NCBI RefSeq assembly: GCF_017356245.1
Contig: NZ_JAFMZZ010000001.1
Span: 2,304,196-2,368,195 of the forward strand
Length of the DNA stretch: 64,000 nt
From: Bordetella petrii
GTDB lineage: Bacteria; Pseudomonadota; Gammaproteobacteria; Burkholderiales; Burkholderiaceae_B
Reading direction: 5' to 3'
Shown here: piece after piece, positions 45,946 to 55,559 of the stretch
How the letters are laid out: every line of letters starts with the position of its first letter
Numbering within the stretch: the stretch's first letter is position 1
The notes under the pieces: model-generated
Told to the model about the DNA's origin: nothing
What the model saw: the letters and a program-made list of their open reading frames with translations, nothing else
The model's database searches: none
Program-made: the position numbers and the translations under genes

Positions 45946-46554
45946 ATGACCCTGCACACCTGGCTGCTCTATCTGGTTGCCGTCACCGGCCTGTCGCTGA
46001 CGCCCGGCCCCAACACCCTGCTGGCCCTGACGCACGGCGCGCTGCATGGCCACCGCAAGGCGCTGTGCACCATCGCCGGCGGCACGCTGGGCTTCAGCCT
46101 GGTGATCGGCCTGTCGATGCTGGGCATCAGCGCGCTGTTGGCGGCCTGGTCGCCGGCGCTGATCCTGCTGAAATGGGTGGGCGGGGCCTACCTGGTGTAC
46201 CTGGGCATCCAGCTGTGGCGCGCGCCCGCGGTGCAGCTGCAGGCCAGCCCCGCCATGCCGGCCGCGCGGCCCGCGCGCCTGTTCGGCCAGGGCCTGCTGT
46301 CGGCGGTTTCCAACCCCAAGGCCCTGCTGTTCTTCGGCGCCTTCCTGCCGCAGTTCATCGACCCGGCGCGCAGCCTGGCCGTCCAGTTCGCCGTCATGGC
46401 GGCCACCTTCGCGGCCATGGAATTCATCGTCGAATACGGCCTGGCGCGCGGCGCGCACCGGGTGCGGCCATTTCTGGAACGCGCCGGCAAGCGCTTCAAC
46501 AAGACCTGCGGCGGGCTGTTCGCGGCCATGGGGCTGGCGCTGCCCACCACCTGA
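45946..46554 (+). CDS. LysE/RhtB-family exporter
   Basis: The 202-residue protein has six hydrophobic segments and the LysE family motif TPGPNTLLALTHG near the N terminus, followed by GGTLGFSLVIGLSMLG. Members export basic amino acids, homoserine or threonine. It starts nine bases after purU and may be in its transcript. Substrate unknown. It is convergent with the first methyltransferase. Confidence 0.9.
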   Translation: MTLHTWLLYLVAVTGLSLTPGPNTLLALTHGALHGHRKALCTIAGGTLGFSLVIGLSMLGISALLAAWSPALILLKWVGGAYLVYLGIQLWRAPAVQLQASPAMPAARPARLFGQGLLSAVSNPKALLFFGAFLPQFIDPARSLAVQFAVMAATFAAMEFIVEYGLARGAHRVRPFLERAGKRFNKTCGGLFAAMGLALPTT

Positions 46555-46568
46555 AGCCGCCGCGGCGA

Positions 46569-47318
46569 TCAAGCCGCGGGTTTGGTGCCGACCAGCACCG
46601 GCTGATAGAAAACGCCATCGAGCCGTTTCACGTCCGTGAAACCGGCCTTCCGCATCAGCTCACACAGCCGGGCGGCCGAGATGGCGTAATAGCGCGAGCG
46701 CATTACCTGGGTGGCGGCCCGGCCTGTCGCCAGATCTTCTTCAACAAGGAAGAAAGACAGGTCGTAGTGTTCGCCATCGAAATCCCAGACCTGGAACGGC
46801 ACATAACGCTTGCCGCCTTCGACCCGCGGCGCGTAGTGCCTGAGCAGGTTTTTCCCGCGTTCTTCCTGCTCATAGTCTCGGACGGTGATCAGGCATCCCC
46901 CGCCGGGGCGCAGGCATGCCGCGAACTGCCGGAACGCCAGCAGCAGGTCATCGTCGGTGGTCAGGTGGGGCACCGAGTTGTCGCACGAAATCACGAGATC
47001 GTGCCCGCCGCCGTGCGCGTCATGCGCCGCCCGCATGTCGCACACCTGGAAGCGTATGGCCAGTCCGCGCTGGTCCGCCTCGCGGCGGGCGCGCTCGATC
47101 TCTTTTGCCGAGAGATCCGACCCGGCAACCGAATAACCGCGCGCCGCCAGCGCCAGGGCCTGGGTTCCGATGCCGCAGGAGACGTCCAGCACCGTGCGGC
47201 GCCCGGGCCACTGTTGCTGGATCACCTGGTCGAGCTGTTCGCCTTGCCTCTGGATGGAATGGTCCCAATCGGGAAAGACCAGGTGATACCGCGAAGCAAG
47301 GCTGTCGTAGAAATCCAT
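46569..47318 (-). CDS. Class I SAM-dependent methyltransferase
   Basis: The 249-residue protein has motif I VLDVSCGIGTQALALA, motif II with SGSDLSAKEIERAR-type residues, and an acidic post-I region, all of a Rossmann methyltransferase. DFYDSLASRYHLVFPDWDHSI at the N terminus resembles glycine/sarcosine N-methyltransferase-like proteins. The substrate cannot be assigned. It lies 14 bases from a second methyltransferase in the same orientation. Third-position G+C looks lower than in the neighbours. Confidence 0.87.
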   Translation of the reverse strand: MDFYDSLASRYHLVFPDWDHSIQRQGEQLDQVIQQQWPGRRTVLDVSCGIGTQALALAARGYSVAGSDLSAKEIERARREADQRGLAIRFQVCDMRAAHDAHGGGHDLVISCDNSVPHLTTDDDLLLAFRQFAACLRPGGGCLITVRDYEQEERGKNLLRHYAPRVEGGKRYVPFQVWDFDGEHYDLSFFLVEEDLATGRAATQVMRSRYYAISAARLCELMRKAGFTDVKRLDGVFYQPVLVGTKPAA

Positions 47319-47332
47319 GCCGGTCTCTTCAT

Positions 47333-48061
47333 CTACGTGGACGCAGACACCATCAGCATCATGGGGCGCTCCAGTTCTTCTTTCAATTGCGGCATCTGCC
47401 GGACCTGCTCGGCGCTGGGAGCGAACTCCTCGACCCTGCGGATGTGGAAACCCGCGTCGATCAGCGTGTTCAGAGTCGTGCCCAGGGTTCTGTGGAATTT
47501 CAGGACACCCTTGGTGTACCAGTCCGTGCGGCGCTCGCCTTCAATGGCATATTGATTGACCGGCCAGGTCTGGCGGCCCTGTCCGTCACTGATCCAGCGC
47601 GGCTGCGCCGCCGCCATGAAGACCGGATGCTCGATGGTGAAGACGAGCCGGCCGCCGCGAGCCAGCGCCTGGTGAATTACACGAGCCAGGCGCCCGAAAT
47701 CCCGGACATAGTGGAAGGCCAGCGAGCTATAGGCCAAGTCGAATGCCTCCGCGGGCAGCTGCAGCGTGTCGAGATCGGCGATGCGGTACTCGATCGCCGC
47801 ATCCGCGGTGTCGGCCCGGGCCCGCGCGATCATGTTCCGCGACAAGTCCAGGCCCAGCACCGAGGCGGCGCCCTGCTCGCGAAACCAGCGCGAGGCCCAG
47901 CCGAAGCCGCAACCCAGATCGACGATGCGCCGGCCGCCCGGATCGGGCAGCAGCGCGCGAATCGCCGGCCATTCAGGCGCGCCATCCAGCCCGCGCACCT
48001 GCCGGGGCAACTGGCTGTAGCCGGCAAAGAAATCAGGGTGATCGTAGATATTCTGCGCCAT
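47333..48061 (-). CDS. Class I SAM-dependent methyltransferase (UbiE/BioC-like fold)
   Basis: The 242-residue protein has motif I VDLGCGFGWASRWF, LDLSRNMIARARAD and the post-motif YSSLAFHYV. MAQNIYDHPDFFAGYSQL at the N terminus is typical of a group of small-molecule methyltransferases. It precedes the other methyltransferase by 14 bases and the two are probably co-transcribed. The ATG at 48061 gives the family start; one at 48088 is possible. Substrate unknown. Confidence 0.87.
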   Translation of the reverse strand: MAQNIYDHPDFFAGYSQLPRQVRGLDGAPEWPAIRALLPDPGGRRIVDLGCGFGWASRWFREQGAASVLGLDLSRNMIARARADTADAAIEYRIADLDTLQLPAEAFDLAYSSLAFHYVRDFGRLARVIHQALARGGRLVFTIEHPVFMAAAQPRWISDGQGRQTWPVNQYAIEGERRTDWYTKGVLKFHRTLGTTLNTLIDAGFHIRRVEEFAPSAEQVRQMPQLKEELERPMMLMVSAST

Positions 48062-48203
48062 GGCGGCCGGTACTATCGAGGCAGACAAATGAAAAGTCTA
48101 CTCGATGGCCGGCCGGCGCCATGCAGGCTGCCCTGCGGCCCGGGTGCCTTGAACGCGGCCATGCCGCGCAGCTGCCGCCATAGCCGCGGCGGGGACAGAC
48201 GGA

Positions 48204-49424
48204 CTATGCGGGCGGCTCGCGGGCCGCGGACGCCTGGGCCTGGAAACGGCGCCGCTGGATGATCAGCAGCAGGCCGAACAGCAGCGCCGGGATGGAAATC
48301 AGGACGAAGGCAATGCGGTAGCTGTCGAGCAGCGAGGCCATGGCGCCGAAGGCCGGCGGGCCCAGCACCACGCCCAGGAACGTGCAGGTCAGCGCGCCGC
48401 CGGTGGCCAGGCCGGTCTTGCCGGCCGGCGCCTGACGCGCCACTTCGGCCAGGTACACGCCGTTCCAGCCCACGCCGGCCGCGCCCAGCACGATCAGCGC
48501 CAGGGCCACGACAGGCACCGGCGTGCCTGCCGGCAGCAGCGCCAGCGTGACCGAGCCCAGGGCCATCAGCAGCGCCAGCAGGGCCAGCGTTGCGACCGCC
48601 CCCAGGTAGCGGTCGGCGCACCAGCCCCATATCAGGCGCCCCACCACGCCGGCCACCTGGCCCACCGACAGCATCACGCCCGCCATCACCAGCGTGTAGG
48701 CCAGGCTGTCGTGCAGATAGGTGACCACATACGCGCTGAACGACCACTGCACCGCCGAGAAACACAGCGACGCGCCCGCCAGCATCGCCAGCGAGCGGCG
48801 CGAGAAGATCAAGGCCAGCGGCGTGCGCAAGTCGCCCAGGCCGGCGCGCCGCTCCGGCTTGCGGTCGGCATCCAGCTGGGCGCGCACCAGCTGCGCCAGC
48901 GCCGCGCAGGCCAGGCAGGCCAGCGCGGTGGCCAGCAGCGTGCCGCGCCAGCCGATGGCGATTTCCATCTTGGGCGCCAGCAGCCCCGCCAGCACGCCGC
49001 CCAGCGGCACGCCGGTCTGCTTGACCGAGAAAACGAAAGACATGCGGTGGGCCGGCGTGGTCCGGATCAGCAAGTGCGAACTGGCCGGCGTGATGGGCCC
49101 GTAGCCCAGCCCCAGCAGCACCGCGCCCACGGCCAGCAGCGGCACCTGCCCGGACAGGCTGCACAACAGGCCCAGCGCGCACAGCGCCAGCCCCCACTGG
49201 CTGGCCCGGATGGCCCCCAGCCGCGCCACCCAGCCGCCGGCCATCAGGCTGCCGGCCATGGCCCCCACATACATCAGCGCGACGTATACGCCGATCAGTT
49301 CCGCGCCGACGCCGGCCGAGGCGCTGAGCACCGGCGCCAGCACCGGCACCACCAGGGCCGCGGCCGCGACCAGCGATTGCACTGCCAGGGTGATGGCGAG
49401 CGTTCCTGCCCCGGACACTTTCAC
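48204..49424 (-). CDS. MFS transporter (YbfB/CynX-like)
   Basis: The 406-residue protein has about 12 membrane helices and an MFS-type fold; HRMSFVFSVKQTGVPLGG in the fourth to fifth helix region is a good family match. No ATG lies in a suitable place. I used the GTG at 49424, which leaves a short cytoplasmic N terminus; a TTG at 49475 with an AGGA upstream is the alternative. Substrate unknown. Confidence 0.8.
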   Translation of the reverse strand: MKVSGAGTLAITLAVQSLVAAAALVVPVLAPVLSASAGVGAELIGVYVALMYVGAMAGSLMAGGWVARLGAIRASQWGLALCALGLLCSLSGQVPLLAVGAVLLGLGYGPITPASSHLLIRTTPAHRMSFVFSVKQTGVPLGGVLAGLLAPKMEIAIGWRGTLLATALACLACAALAQLVRAQLDADRKPERRAGLGDLRTPLALIFSRRSLAMLAGASLCFSAVQWSFSAYVVTYLHDSLAYTLVMAGVMLSVGQVAGVVGRLIWGWCADRYLGAVATLALLALLMALGSVTLALLPAGTPVPVVALALIVLGAAGVGWNGVYLAEVARQAPAGKTGLATGGALTCTFLGVVLGPPAFGAMASLLDSYRIAFVLISIPALLFGLLLIIQRRRFQAQASAAREPPA

Positions 49425-49670
49425 GCCGGCACCCGCCGGCCGCCAGACGCTTCGATCGTCAGGGTCATACAGCAATTTTCCTCAAGTTGGTCCAGCGCCT
49501 GCGCCCCATCATAAACCGGCGCCGCCGCCGGGATCGGCCGTGACGCCGGCCACGAACGCGGGCACAACAAATTCCGGCCCCTGCCGGCCTGCCGATGCGT
49601 TAACGTCAAGGGTGCAAGCACCGTTCGCGCGACTGCGCTGGCAGCGCGCTGGCCTTTAAAGGAGACCCTC

Positions 49671-50150
49671 ATGGTCAGCAAGAACACGATCTGCCTCTGG
49701 TACGACAACGACGCCCTGGATGCCGCCCAGTTCTACGCCCGGACCTTCCCCGACAGCGCCGTGGGCAGGGTTCTGCGCGCGCCCGGCGACTATCCCTCGG
49801 GCAAGCAGGGCAACGTACTGACGGTGCAATTCACCGTGGCCGGCATTCCCTGCCTGGGCCTGAACGGCGGCCCGGCCTTCAAGCACAACGAGGCCTTCTC
49901 GTTCCAGATCGCCACCGACGACCAGGCCGAAACCGACCGCCTGTGGCATGCCATCGTCGACAACGGCGGCCAGGAAAGCGCCTGCGGCTGGTGCAAAGAC
50001 AAATGGGGCCTGTCGTGGCAGATCACGCCGCGGGCCCTGACCGACGCCATTGCCGACCCCGACCCCGCCGCCGCCAAGCGCGCCTTCGATGCGATGATGG
50101 AAATGACCAAGATCGACATCGCCGCCATCGAGGCGGCGCGCCGTGGGTGA
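49671..50150 (+). CDS. VOC-family protein (PhnB / 3-demethylubiquinone methyltransferase-like)
   Basis: The 159-residue protein has the vicinal-oxygen-chelate fold of the PhnB group: NTICLWYDNDALDAAQFYARTFPDS at the N terminus and GWCKDKWGLSWQITP near the end, with the usual loss of some metal ligands. A strong AAAGGAG precedes the ATG at 49671. Function is unknown; the group is often misnamed 3-demethylubiquinone-9 methyltransferase. The acetyltransferase gene follows after 42 bases. Confidence 0.88.
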   Translation: MVSKNTICLWYDNDALDAAQFYARTFPDSAVGRVLRAPGDYPSGKQGNVLTVQFTVAGIPCLGLNGGPAFKHNEAFSFQIATDDQAETDRLWHAIVDNGGQESACGWCKDKWGLSWQITPRALTDAIADPDPAAAKRAFDAMMEMTKIDIAAIEAARRG

Positions 50151-50192
50151 CCCGGCCGTGCCGCAACGCCCGGCCGCGTGCGAAGGGCCGGC

Positions 50193-50750
50193 ATGACCAA
50201 AGCAGACCGTACCCTCGTCATTCCGCGCGGGACGCCCGAATCGGCCGCCATGCTGGCCAGGGTCAAGCGGGCGATGGCGATCACCGCCAGGCTCAACCGC
50301 CTGACATTCAACGAGGCCGACGAAGTGCGGGCCCTGTTCAGCGAACTGACGGGCCGGCCGGTGGACGACAGCGTCTTGCTGATTCCGCCGTTCTACACCG
50401 CCAACGGCGTGGATATCCGCGTCGGCCGGAATGTTTTCATCAACCAGAACTGCACGTTTTATGACCTGGGCGGGCTCGACATCGCCGACGAAGTGATGAT
50501 CGGGCCGAACGTCAGCCTGCTGACCACGGGCCACCCCATCGAACCCGCGCAACGGCGCGACGGCGTGGTCGCCAGGCCCATCGCCATCGAAAAAAACGTC
50601 TGGATCGGCGCCGGCGCAATCATTATCGGCGGCGTCGCGGTGGGTGAAAACTCGGTGGTCGGCGCGGGCGCCGTCGTCACCAGAGACGTGCCGCGCAATA
50701 CGTTTGTCGGCGGCAATCCGGCCAGGGTGATACGCCCGATCGGCGAATAG
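50193..50750 (+). CDS. Left-handed beta-helix (hexapeptide) acetyltransferase, Maa/LacA type
   Basis: The 185-residue protein has an N-terminal maltose-acetyltransferase helix region and hexapeptide repeats (VFINQNCTFYDLGGLDIADEV, NVWIGAGAIIIGGVAVGENSVVGAGAVV). It ends in the FVGGNPARVIRPI signature. The LLTTGHPI loop holds the catalytic histidine. It acetylates a sugar or similar acceptor with acetyl-CoA; the acceptor is not known. The GAAGGG before the ATG at 50193 supports this start. Confidence 0.9.
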   Translation: MTKADRTLVIPRGTPESAAMLARVKRAMAITARLNRLTFNEADEVRALFSELTGRPVDDSVLLIPPFYTANGVDIRVGRNVFINQNCTFYDLGGLDIADEVMIGPNVSLLTTGHPIEPAQRRDGVVARPIAIEKNVWIGAGAIIIGGVAVGENSVVGAGAVVTRDVPRNTFVGGNPARVIRPIGE

Positions 50751-50754
50751 ATAA

Positions 50755-51468
50755 TCAGCGCGGCGTGGCGGGCGTGGCCGGCGCTGCAGGCGTGGCGGCC
50801 GGCGCCGCCGGCTGGCGCGCCGGGGCTTGCGGCGCCGCCGGCGGCGCGCCCGGCGCGCCCGACCCCGGCTTGGCCGCGGCGCCGTTCGCCTTGCGCGGAT
50901 TCTGCCCCGGCGTGGTGCCCGAATTGATAGCGGCCCGGGCCGACGCCAGGTTGCGCTCGACCTGTTCGAAGAACCCTTCATAAAACGCGCCGCGCGATAT
51001 GGTTTCGCTGGACGTCTTGACCAGCGAATCGTCGCTGGCCCCCACCGGCATGGACACCGCGCCCAGCACGCTCAGGCCCACGCTGGCCGAATTGCTGGAC
51101 TTCTTCATGGTGTACAGCTCGCGCAGCGCGCTGACATACACAACGGCGTTGCCGTCGCCGCTGGGCGCGCAATCCACGTTGAACAGGATCTGCGCGTGCT
51201 GGTCGTCGTTTTCGTGGTCCTGGTAGTTCTTGTGCCCGCTGACCCGGTTGGGTTCGGCCTTGTCGATGATGTACCCCTGGCCCAGCAGCGACCGCCGCCC
51301 GGCCTCGCAGGCCACCTCGCTGGAACCGGCGAAACTGCGGGTATACGTGTTCCCCTGTGTGAAGGAATCGCGTTCATCGATGGTCGGCGCGGCCTTGCAG
51401 GCGGCCAGCAGCAAGGCCACCGCCAACAGGCCGGCGCGCTTGGCGGGCCGTGAATACGGAACAGGCAT
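50755..51468 (-). CDS. DUF2242-like lipoprotein
   Basis: This 237-residue protein has a signal peptide and lipobox (LLLAAC), so it should be lipidated. The middle (about 30-160) resembles the DUF2242 group (GYIIDKAEPNRVSGHKNYQ, VYVSALRELYTMKKSSNSASVG). The C terminus is Pro/Ala-rich and low complexity, probably unstructured. Role unknown. It is convergent with the acetyltransferase, with only four bases between the stops. Confidence 0.8.
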   Translation of the reverse strand: MPVPYSRPAKRAGLLAVALLLAACKAAPTIDERDSFTQGNTYTRSFAGSSEVACEAGRRSLLGQGYIIDKAEPNRVSGHKNYQDHENDDQHAQILFNVDCAPSGDGNAVVYVSALRELYTMKKSSNSASVGLSVLGAVSMPVGASDDSLVKTSSETISRGAFYEGFFEQVERNLASARAAINSGTTPGQNPRKANGAAAKPGSGAPGAPPAAPQAPARQPAAPAATPAAPATPATPR

Positions 51469-51822
51469 GAGTCGGATAAGCGTAAGCGCAGGGAACGTAC
51501 CCCTGGGCAATCGTCTGGCAATGGCAACAACCCATTATTTCGAAACGCCGCCCCCCGGCCTGAATCCAGGCGTGTAAAGGTCGCTATGTTTGTTACCGCG
51601 CCGGCCCCGCGCAGGCCGCGCCACGCGCCGCGCCCAGGGGCGAACCGCCGGCCGCGCGGCGGCGGCCGGCCATGCGGCCCTGAAATAACCATGCAAACAA
51701 CGGAACACCCTGGAACCGTGCCGCGCCGCGCTGTTATGGCGTGAAACCAACAATTCTGTGCCTGTCGCGCCCTGCCCCATGCGCCTATAGTGCCTGCTTC
51801 ATCCAGCATGGGACACGCCCAG
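51469..51822. other. Non-coding gap upstream of lipoprotein and PhzF genes
   Basis: I see no convincing gene here. The gap separates two divergent genes and must hold their promoters. A TATAGT close before the PhzF-like start could be a -10 element but no matching -35 box is evident. The middle is GC-rich with short inverted repeats (GGCCGGC-type) of no clear role. Confidence 0.5.
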
Positions 51823-52737
51823 ATGCGCTACCGCTACGTTACCGCCGATGTCTTCACCAGCCAGGCCTATTGCGGCAACCCGCTGGCCGTCGTGCTCGAC
51901 GCCCAGGGCCTGGACAGCGCGCAGATGCAGCGCATCGCCCGCGAGTTCAACTATTCCGAAACCAGCTTCGTGCTGCCGCCCCACGACCCGGCGCATACCG
52001 CCCAGGTCAGGATCTTCACCCCCGACCGCGAAGTGCCGTTCGCGGGGCATCCGAACATCGGCACCGCCGTCGTGCTGGCGCGCGAGCTGGCGCTGGCGGG
52101 CGCGCCGGCGCCGGACAGGTTCGTGTTCGAAGAAGCGGCGGGCCTGGTGCGCATTGCGCTGGCCGCGGGCGCCCGGGGCATCGAGGGCGCCGAGCTGCTG
52201 GCGCCCGAGCCGCTGTCGCGCGGCGAACAGGCGCCGGCGCAGGCCGTGGCGCGGGCGCTGAAGCTGGACGAGGCCGACATCCAGCTGTCCGAGCACGCCC
52301 CCCAGGTGGTGTCGGTGGGGCTCGCCTTCCTGGTCGTCCAATTGGCCAGCCGCGATGCGCTGCGCCGCGCGGCGCCGGATGCCGGCGGCTACGCCGCCCT
52401 GATGCCGCGGCTGGGCGCGAAATCCATCTACGCCTACACCACCGACACCGGCACGGACCAGATCGACAGCCCCACCGACCTGCAGGCCCGCATGTTCACC
52501 GGCCGCATGACCGAAGACCCCGCCACCGGCAGCGCCACCGCCGCGGCCACCGCGCTGCGGGCCGCGCTGCGCGGCAACGGCATGCTGCACCTGCGCGTAG
52601 GCCAGGGCGTGGACATGGGCCGCCCCAGCCTGTTGCTGGCGCACGCCGAGCCGCGCGCCGACGGCGTCCGGGCGGGCGTGGCGGGCCAGGCCGTGGTGGT
52701 CATGGAAGGCTCGCTGGCGGCGCCGCCGATGCCATAG
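51823..52737 (+). CDS. PhzF-family isomerase
   Basis: The 304-residue protein has the diaminopimelate-epimerase-like fold of PhzF. The N terminus has [20 protein letters not shown], the proposed catalytic glutamate is in [22 protein letters not shown] follows, and [12 protein letters not shown] lies near the C terminus. There are no phenazine genes nearby, so it is a PhzF-like protein of unknown substrate. The ATG at 51823 is the family start; 51808 is an alternative. Its last 38 bases overlap the convergent LysR gene. Confidence 0.9.
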   Translation: MRYRYVTADVFTSQAYCGNPLAVVLDAQGLDSAQMQRIAREFNYSETSFVLPPHDPAHTAQVRIFTPDREVPFAGHPNIGTAVVLARELALAGAPAPDRFVFEEAAGLVRIALAAGARGIEGAELLAPEPLSRGEQAPAQAVARALKLDEADIQLSEHAPQVVSVGLAFLVVQLASRDALRRAAPDAGGYAALMPRLGAKSIYAYTTDTGTDQIDSPTDLQARMFTGRMTEDPATGSATAAATALRAALRGNGMLHLRVGQGVDMGRPSLLLAHAEPRADGVRAGVAGQAVVVMEGSLAAPPMP

Positions 52738-53650
52738 CGCGCATCCGGCCGCCGCCCTGCTCCCGCCCCGCGTACTGCGCTCGCACCAGTTCCACCGCCG
52801 TGCGCAGCAGCGGCGAATCCGTGTCGCGCGGCCAGATCGCCTGGCTGACCGAGCGCGCCTGGTGGTCGAAGGCGATGAAGCGGGTGCCCGCCAGGCCGCT
52901 GCGCGCCAGGCAGGCCGGCACGATGGACACGCCCAGCCCCTGCGACACCAGCGCCGCCACGCTCAGCCAGTGCCGCACTTCATGGCGAATGGCCGGATGG
53001 AAACCCGCCGTCACGCACAATGACAGCACCGTCTCGTGATAGCTGGGCGACGCCGCGCGCGCGAACAGAATGAAGTCCTCGTCCGCCAGCGCCTGCAGCG
53101 ATACCCGCCGGCGCCGCGCCAGGCGGTGCGTGTCGGGCACGCACAGCACGAACGGCTCTGCCACCAGGTCCAGCGTCTGCACCTCTTCAGGGGCCGGGTT
53201 GGCGTGAATGAAGCCCAGGTCCTGCTCGCCGCGGCGCACCGCCTCGATCTGGTCGTGGGAATTCAGCTCGGTCAGCACATGTTCGACATCGGGCAGCGCC
53301 GTGCGCATCGCGGCCAGCAGGTCCGGCAGCCCGCGATACAGCATCGAGCCCACGAAACCGATGCGCAGCCGGCCGCGCAGCCCGGCGTCGACACGCTGCA
53401 CCAGGGTGCCGATGGCTTCCGACTGGCGCAGCAGCGCCTGGGCTTCGCGGTACAGCACGCGGCCCGCCTCGGTCAGCGCCACGTGCCGGCTGGTGCGTTC
53501 CAGCAGGCGCACGCCCAGCGTGGCTTCCAGCTGGCGGATGGCATAGCTGAGCGGCGGCTGCGACAGGTGCAGCCGGGCCGCGGCGCGGCTGAAATGGCGT
53601 TCTTCAGCCACCGCGATGAAATACCGCAACAGGCGGGGTTCCAGGTCCAT
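52700..53650 (-). CDS. LysR-family regulator
   Basis: The 316-residue LysR protein begins with LLRYFIAVAEERHFSRAAARLHLSQPPLSYAIRQLE, typical of the CatR/BenM/CbbR group. The GAGG seven bases before the ATG at 53650 supports that start over an ATG at 53668. It is divergent from the acyl-CoA dehydrogenase operon with an AT-rich 120-base region between, so it probably controls those genes. Its 3' end overlaps the phzF-like gene. Confidence 0.93.
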   Translation of the reverse strand: MDLEPRLLRYFIAVAEERHFSRAAARLHLSQPPLSYAIRQLEATLGVRLLERTSRHVALTEAGRVLYREAQALLRQSEAIGTLVQRVDAGLRGRLRIGFVGSMLYRGLPDLLAAMRTALPDVEHVLTELNSHDQIEAVRRGEQDLGFIHANPAPEEVQTLDLVAEPFVLCVPDTHRLARRRRVSLQALADEDFILFARAASPSYHETVLSLCVTAGFHPAIRHEVRHWLSVAALVSQGLGVSIVPACLARSGLAGTRFIAFDHQARSVSQAIWPRDTDSPLLRTAVELVRAQYAGREQGGGRMRAMASAAPPASLP

Positions 53651-53769
53651 GGCGTGCCTCGGGTGCATTGCAATCTATATTTTCTATGTATTGTTCTACA
53701 CAAAAACAGTATTTGTATAGATAAATGGCCTGCGCGACCATGCACTTTCCTGCTATCCGAGCGCCCGCC
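53651..53769. promoter_or_regulatory. AT-rich divergent promoter with inverted arms
   Basis: Between LysR and the acyl-CoA dehydrogenase gene the DNA is unusually AT-rich. ATCTATA at 53673-53679 and TATAGAT at 53716-53722 form seven-base inverted arms 36 bases apart. It fits a LysR regulatory region, but no classic T-N11-A site stands out. Confidence 0.45.
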
Positions 53770-55464
53770 ATGTCCACCCCCCATTCCGCCGCCCCCGCCA
53801 CCGACGTCCCGGATTCGCGCGGCCTGAACCTGTTCAGCGCCGACCCGTACGCCGCCGGGCTGTGCGCCCTGTACCTGCCGCCCGCCCTGCACGCCCATCT
53901 GCTGCCGCACCTGGATCGCCTGGGCGCGCTGGCCGGCGGCCACATCGACGCGCTGGCCGCGGTCGCCGACCAGAACCCGCCCACCCTGTCGGTGCGCAAC
54001 CGCAGCGGGCAGGACGAATCGCGCGTGCACAAGCACCCCGCCTATGTCGAGCTCGAGCGGCTGGCCTATAGCGAATTCGGCCTGGCCGCGCTGTCGCACC
54101 GCGGCGGCGTGCTGGGCTGGCCCGAGCCCATGCCGCCGGCGGCCAAATACGCGCTCAGCCACCTGTTCGTGCAGGGCGAGTTCGGCCTGTGCTGCCCGGT
54201 CAGCATGACCGACTCGCTGGCCCGCACGCTGCGCAAGTTCGGCGATCCGGCCCTGGTCGAACGCGTGCTGCCGCAGGTCACTTCGCAAGATTTCGACGAA
54301 CTGCGCCAGGGCGCCATGTTCATGACCGAACAGGGCGCCGGCTCGGACGTCAGCGCCACCGCCACCCGCGCCGAGCCGCATGCCGACGGCAGCTGGCGGC
54401 TGCACGGCGACAAATGGTTCTGCTCCAATCCCGACGCCGGCTTCGCCATGGTGCTGGCGCGCAGCGAACCGGCCGACGGCCTGAAGGGCGTGTCGCTGTT
54501 CCTGCTGCCGCGCGACCTGCCCGACGGCACGCACAACGCCTACCGCATCCTGCGCCTGAAGAACAAACTGGGCACGCGCTCGATGGCCAGCGGCGAAATC
54601 CGCCTGGAAGGCGCGCTGGCCTGGCTGGTGGGCGAACGCGGCCAGGGCTTCAAGCAGATGGCCGACATGATCAACAACTCGCGGCTGTCCAACGGCATGC
54701 GCGCCGCCGGCCTGATGCGCCGCGCCGTCACCGAGGCCACCTATTTCGCGCAGCATCGCCGCGCCTTCGGCAAGCGCCTGATCGACATGCCGCTGATGCG
54801 CCGCCAGCTGGCCAAGATGACCGTGTGGGCCGAGCAGGCGCGCAGCGTCATGTTCCAGACGGCGGTGGCGCTGGCCAACGCCGAACAAAATGCCGACGCC
54901 GCCGCGCTGGCCCGCATCCTGACGCCGCTGATCAAGTTCCGCGCCTGCCGCGACGCGCGCAAGGTCACCGGCGACGGCATGGAAGTGCGCGGCGGCTGCG
55001 GCTACATCGAAGAGTTCGTCGAAGCCCGGCTGGTGCGCGACGCGCACCTGGGGTCGATCTGGGAAGGCACCAGCAATATCGTGGCGCTGGACGTCCTGCG
55101 CGCCATCCAGAAAACCGACGCCCTGCCCGCGCTGCGCCGGCACATCGACACCCTGCTGCAAGAAGGCGCGCCCTGCGCACCCGCGCTGGCCGACAACCAG
55201 GCGCGGGCGCTCGACGGCGCCTTTGCGCTGGCCGGCCACGCCGCCCTGCACGACCGCCCCGACCTGGCCCGCCAGGCCGCATCGGCGCTGTACCACGCGC
55301 TGTCGCTGGCGGCGCTGCGCATGGAAGCGCGCGCGCCCGGCCTGGCCGCCCGCGGCGTACTGGCCGACCAGGTGCTGCTGCACCGCCTGGCGCCGCGCGA
55401 CCCCTGCGCCATTCCCGCCGACGAAGACGCCGCCTGCCGCGCCATGCTGGCCCACGCCCTGTAA
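53770..55464 (+). CDS. Acyl-CoA dehydrogenase family protein (AidB type)
   Basis: The 564-residue flavoprotein has the acyl-CoA dehydrogenase core: GAMFMTEQGAGSDVSAT, HGDKWFCSNPDA, LKNKLGTRSM, and RAFGKRLIDMPLMRRQLA. The C-terminal region has GGCGYIEEF and WEGTSNIVALD. The long N- and C-terminal parts are those of the AidB subfamily, which includes DNA-alkylation response proteins and isovaleryl-CoA-like enzymes. Its place before a Bug protein and a CoA-transferase favours a catabolic role here. Upstream in-frame ATGs at 53725 and 53740 are possible. Confidence 0.86.
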   Translation: MSTPHSAAPATDVPDSRGLNLFSADPYAAGLCALYLPPALHAHLLPHLDRLGALAGGHIDALAAVADQNPPTLSVRNRSGQDESRVHKHPAYVELERLAYSEFGLAALSHRGGVLGWPEPMPPAAKYALSHLFVQGEFGLCCPVSMTDSLARTLRKFGDPALVERVLPQVTSQDFDELRQGAMFMTEQGAGSDVSATATRAEPHADGSWRLHGDKWFCSNPDAGFAMVLARSEPADGLKGVSLFLLPRDLPDGTHNAYRILRLKNKLGTRSMASGEIRLEGALAWLVGERGQGFKQMADMINNSRLSNGMRAAGLMRRAVTEATYFAQHRRAFGKRLIDMPLMRRQLAKMTVWAEQARSVMFQTAVALANAEQNADAAALARILTPLIKFRACRDARKVTGDGMEVRGGCGYIEEFVEARLVRDAHLGSIWEGTSNIVALDVLRAIQKTDALPALRRHIDTLLQEGAPCAPALADNQARALDGAFALAGHAALHDRPDLARQAASALYHALSLAALRMEARAPGLAARGVLADQVLLHRLAPRDPCAIPADEDAACRAMLAHAL

Positions 55465-55559
55465 CCCGCCGGCCGGCCGCGGCCGGCCGTTTCTACAACA
55501 GCGCCATCCGACCCGCCCAGCGGGCGAGAGCGCGCCCATCGACCTCTGGAGAGACAACC

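Noticed and set aside
49421..49708. Small minus-strand frame upstream of the MFS gene with an ATG at 49468
   Set aside because: It is in a different frame from the transporter and encodes no recognisable domain.
51535..51780. Open frames in the gap before the phzF-like gene
   Set aside because: No ribosome site, no motif, and composition typical of shadow frames.
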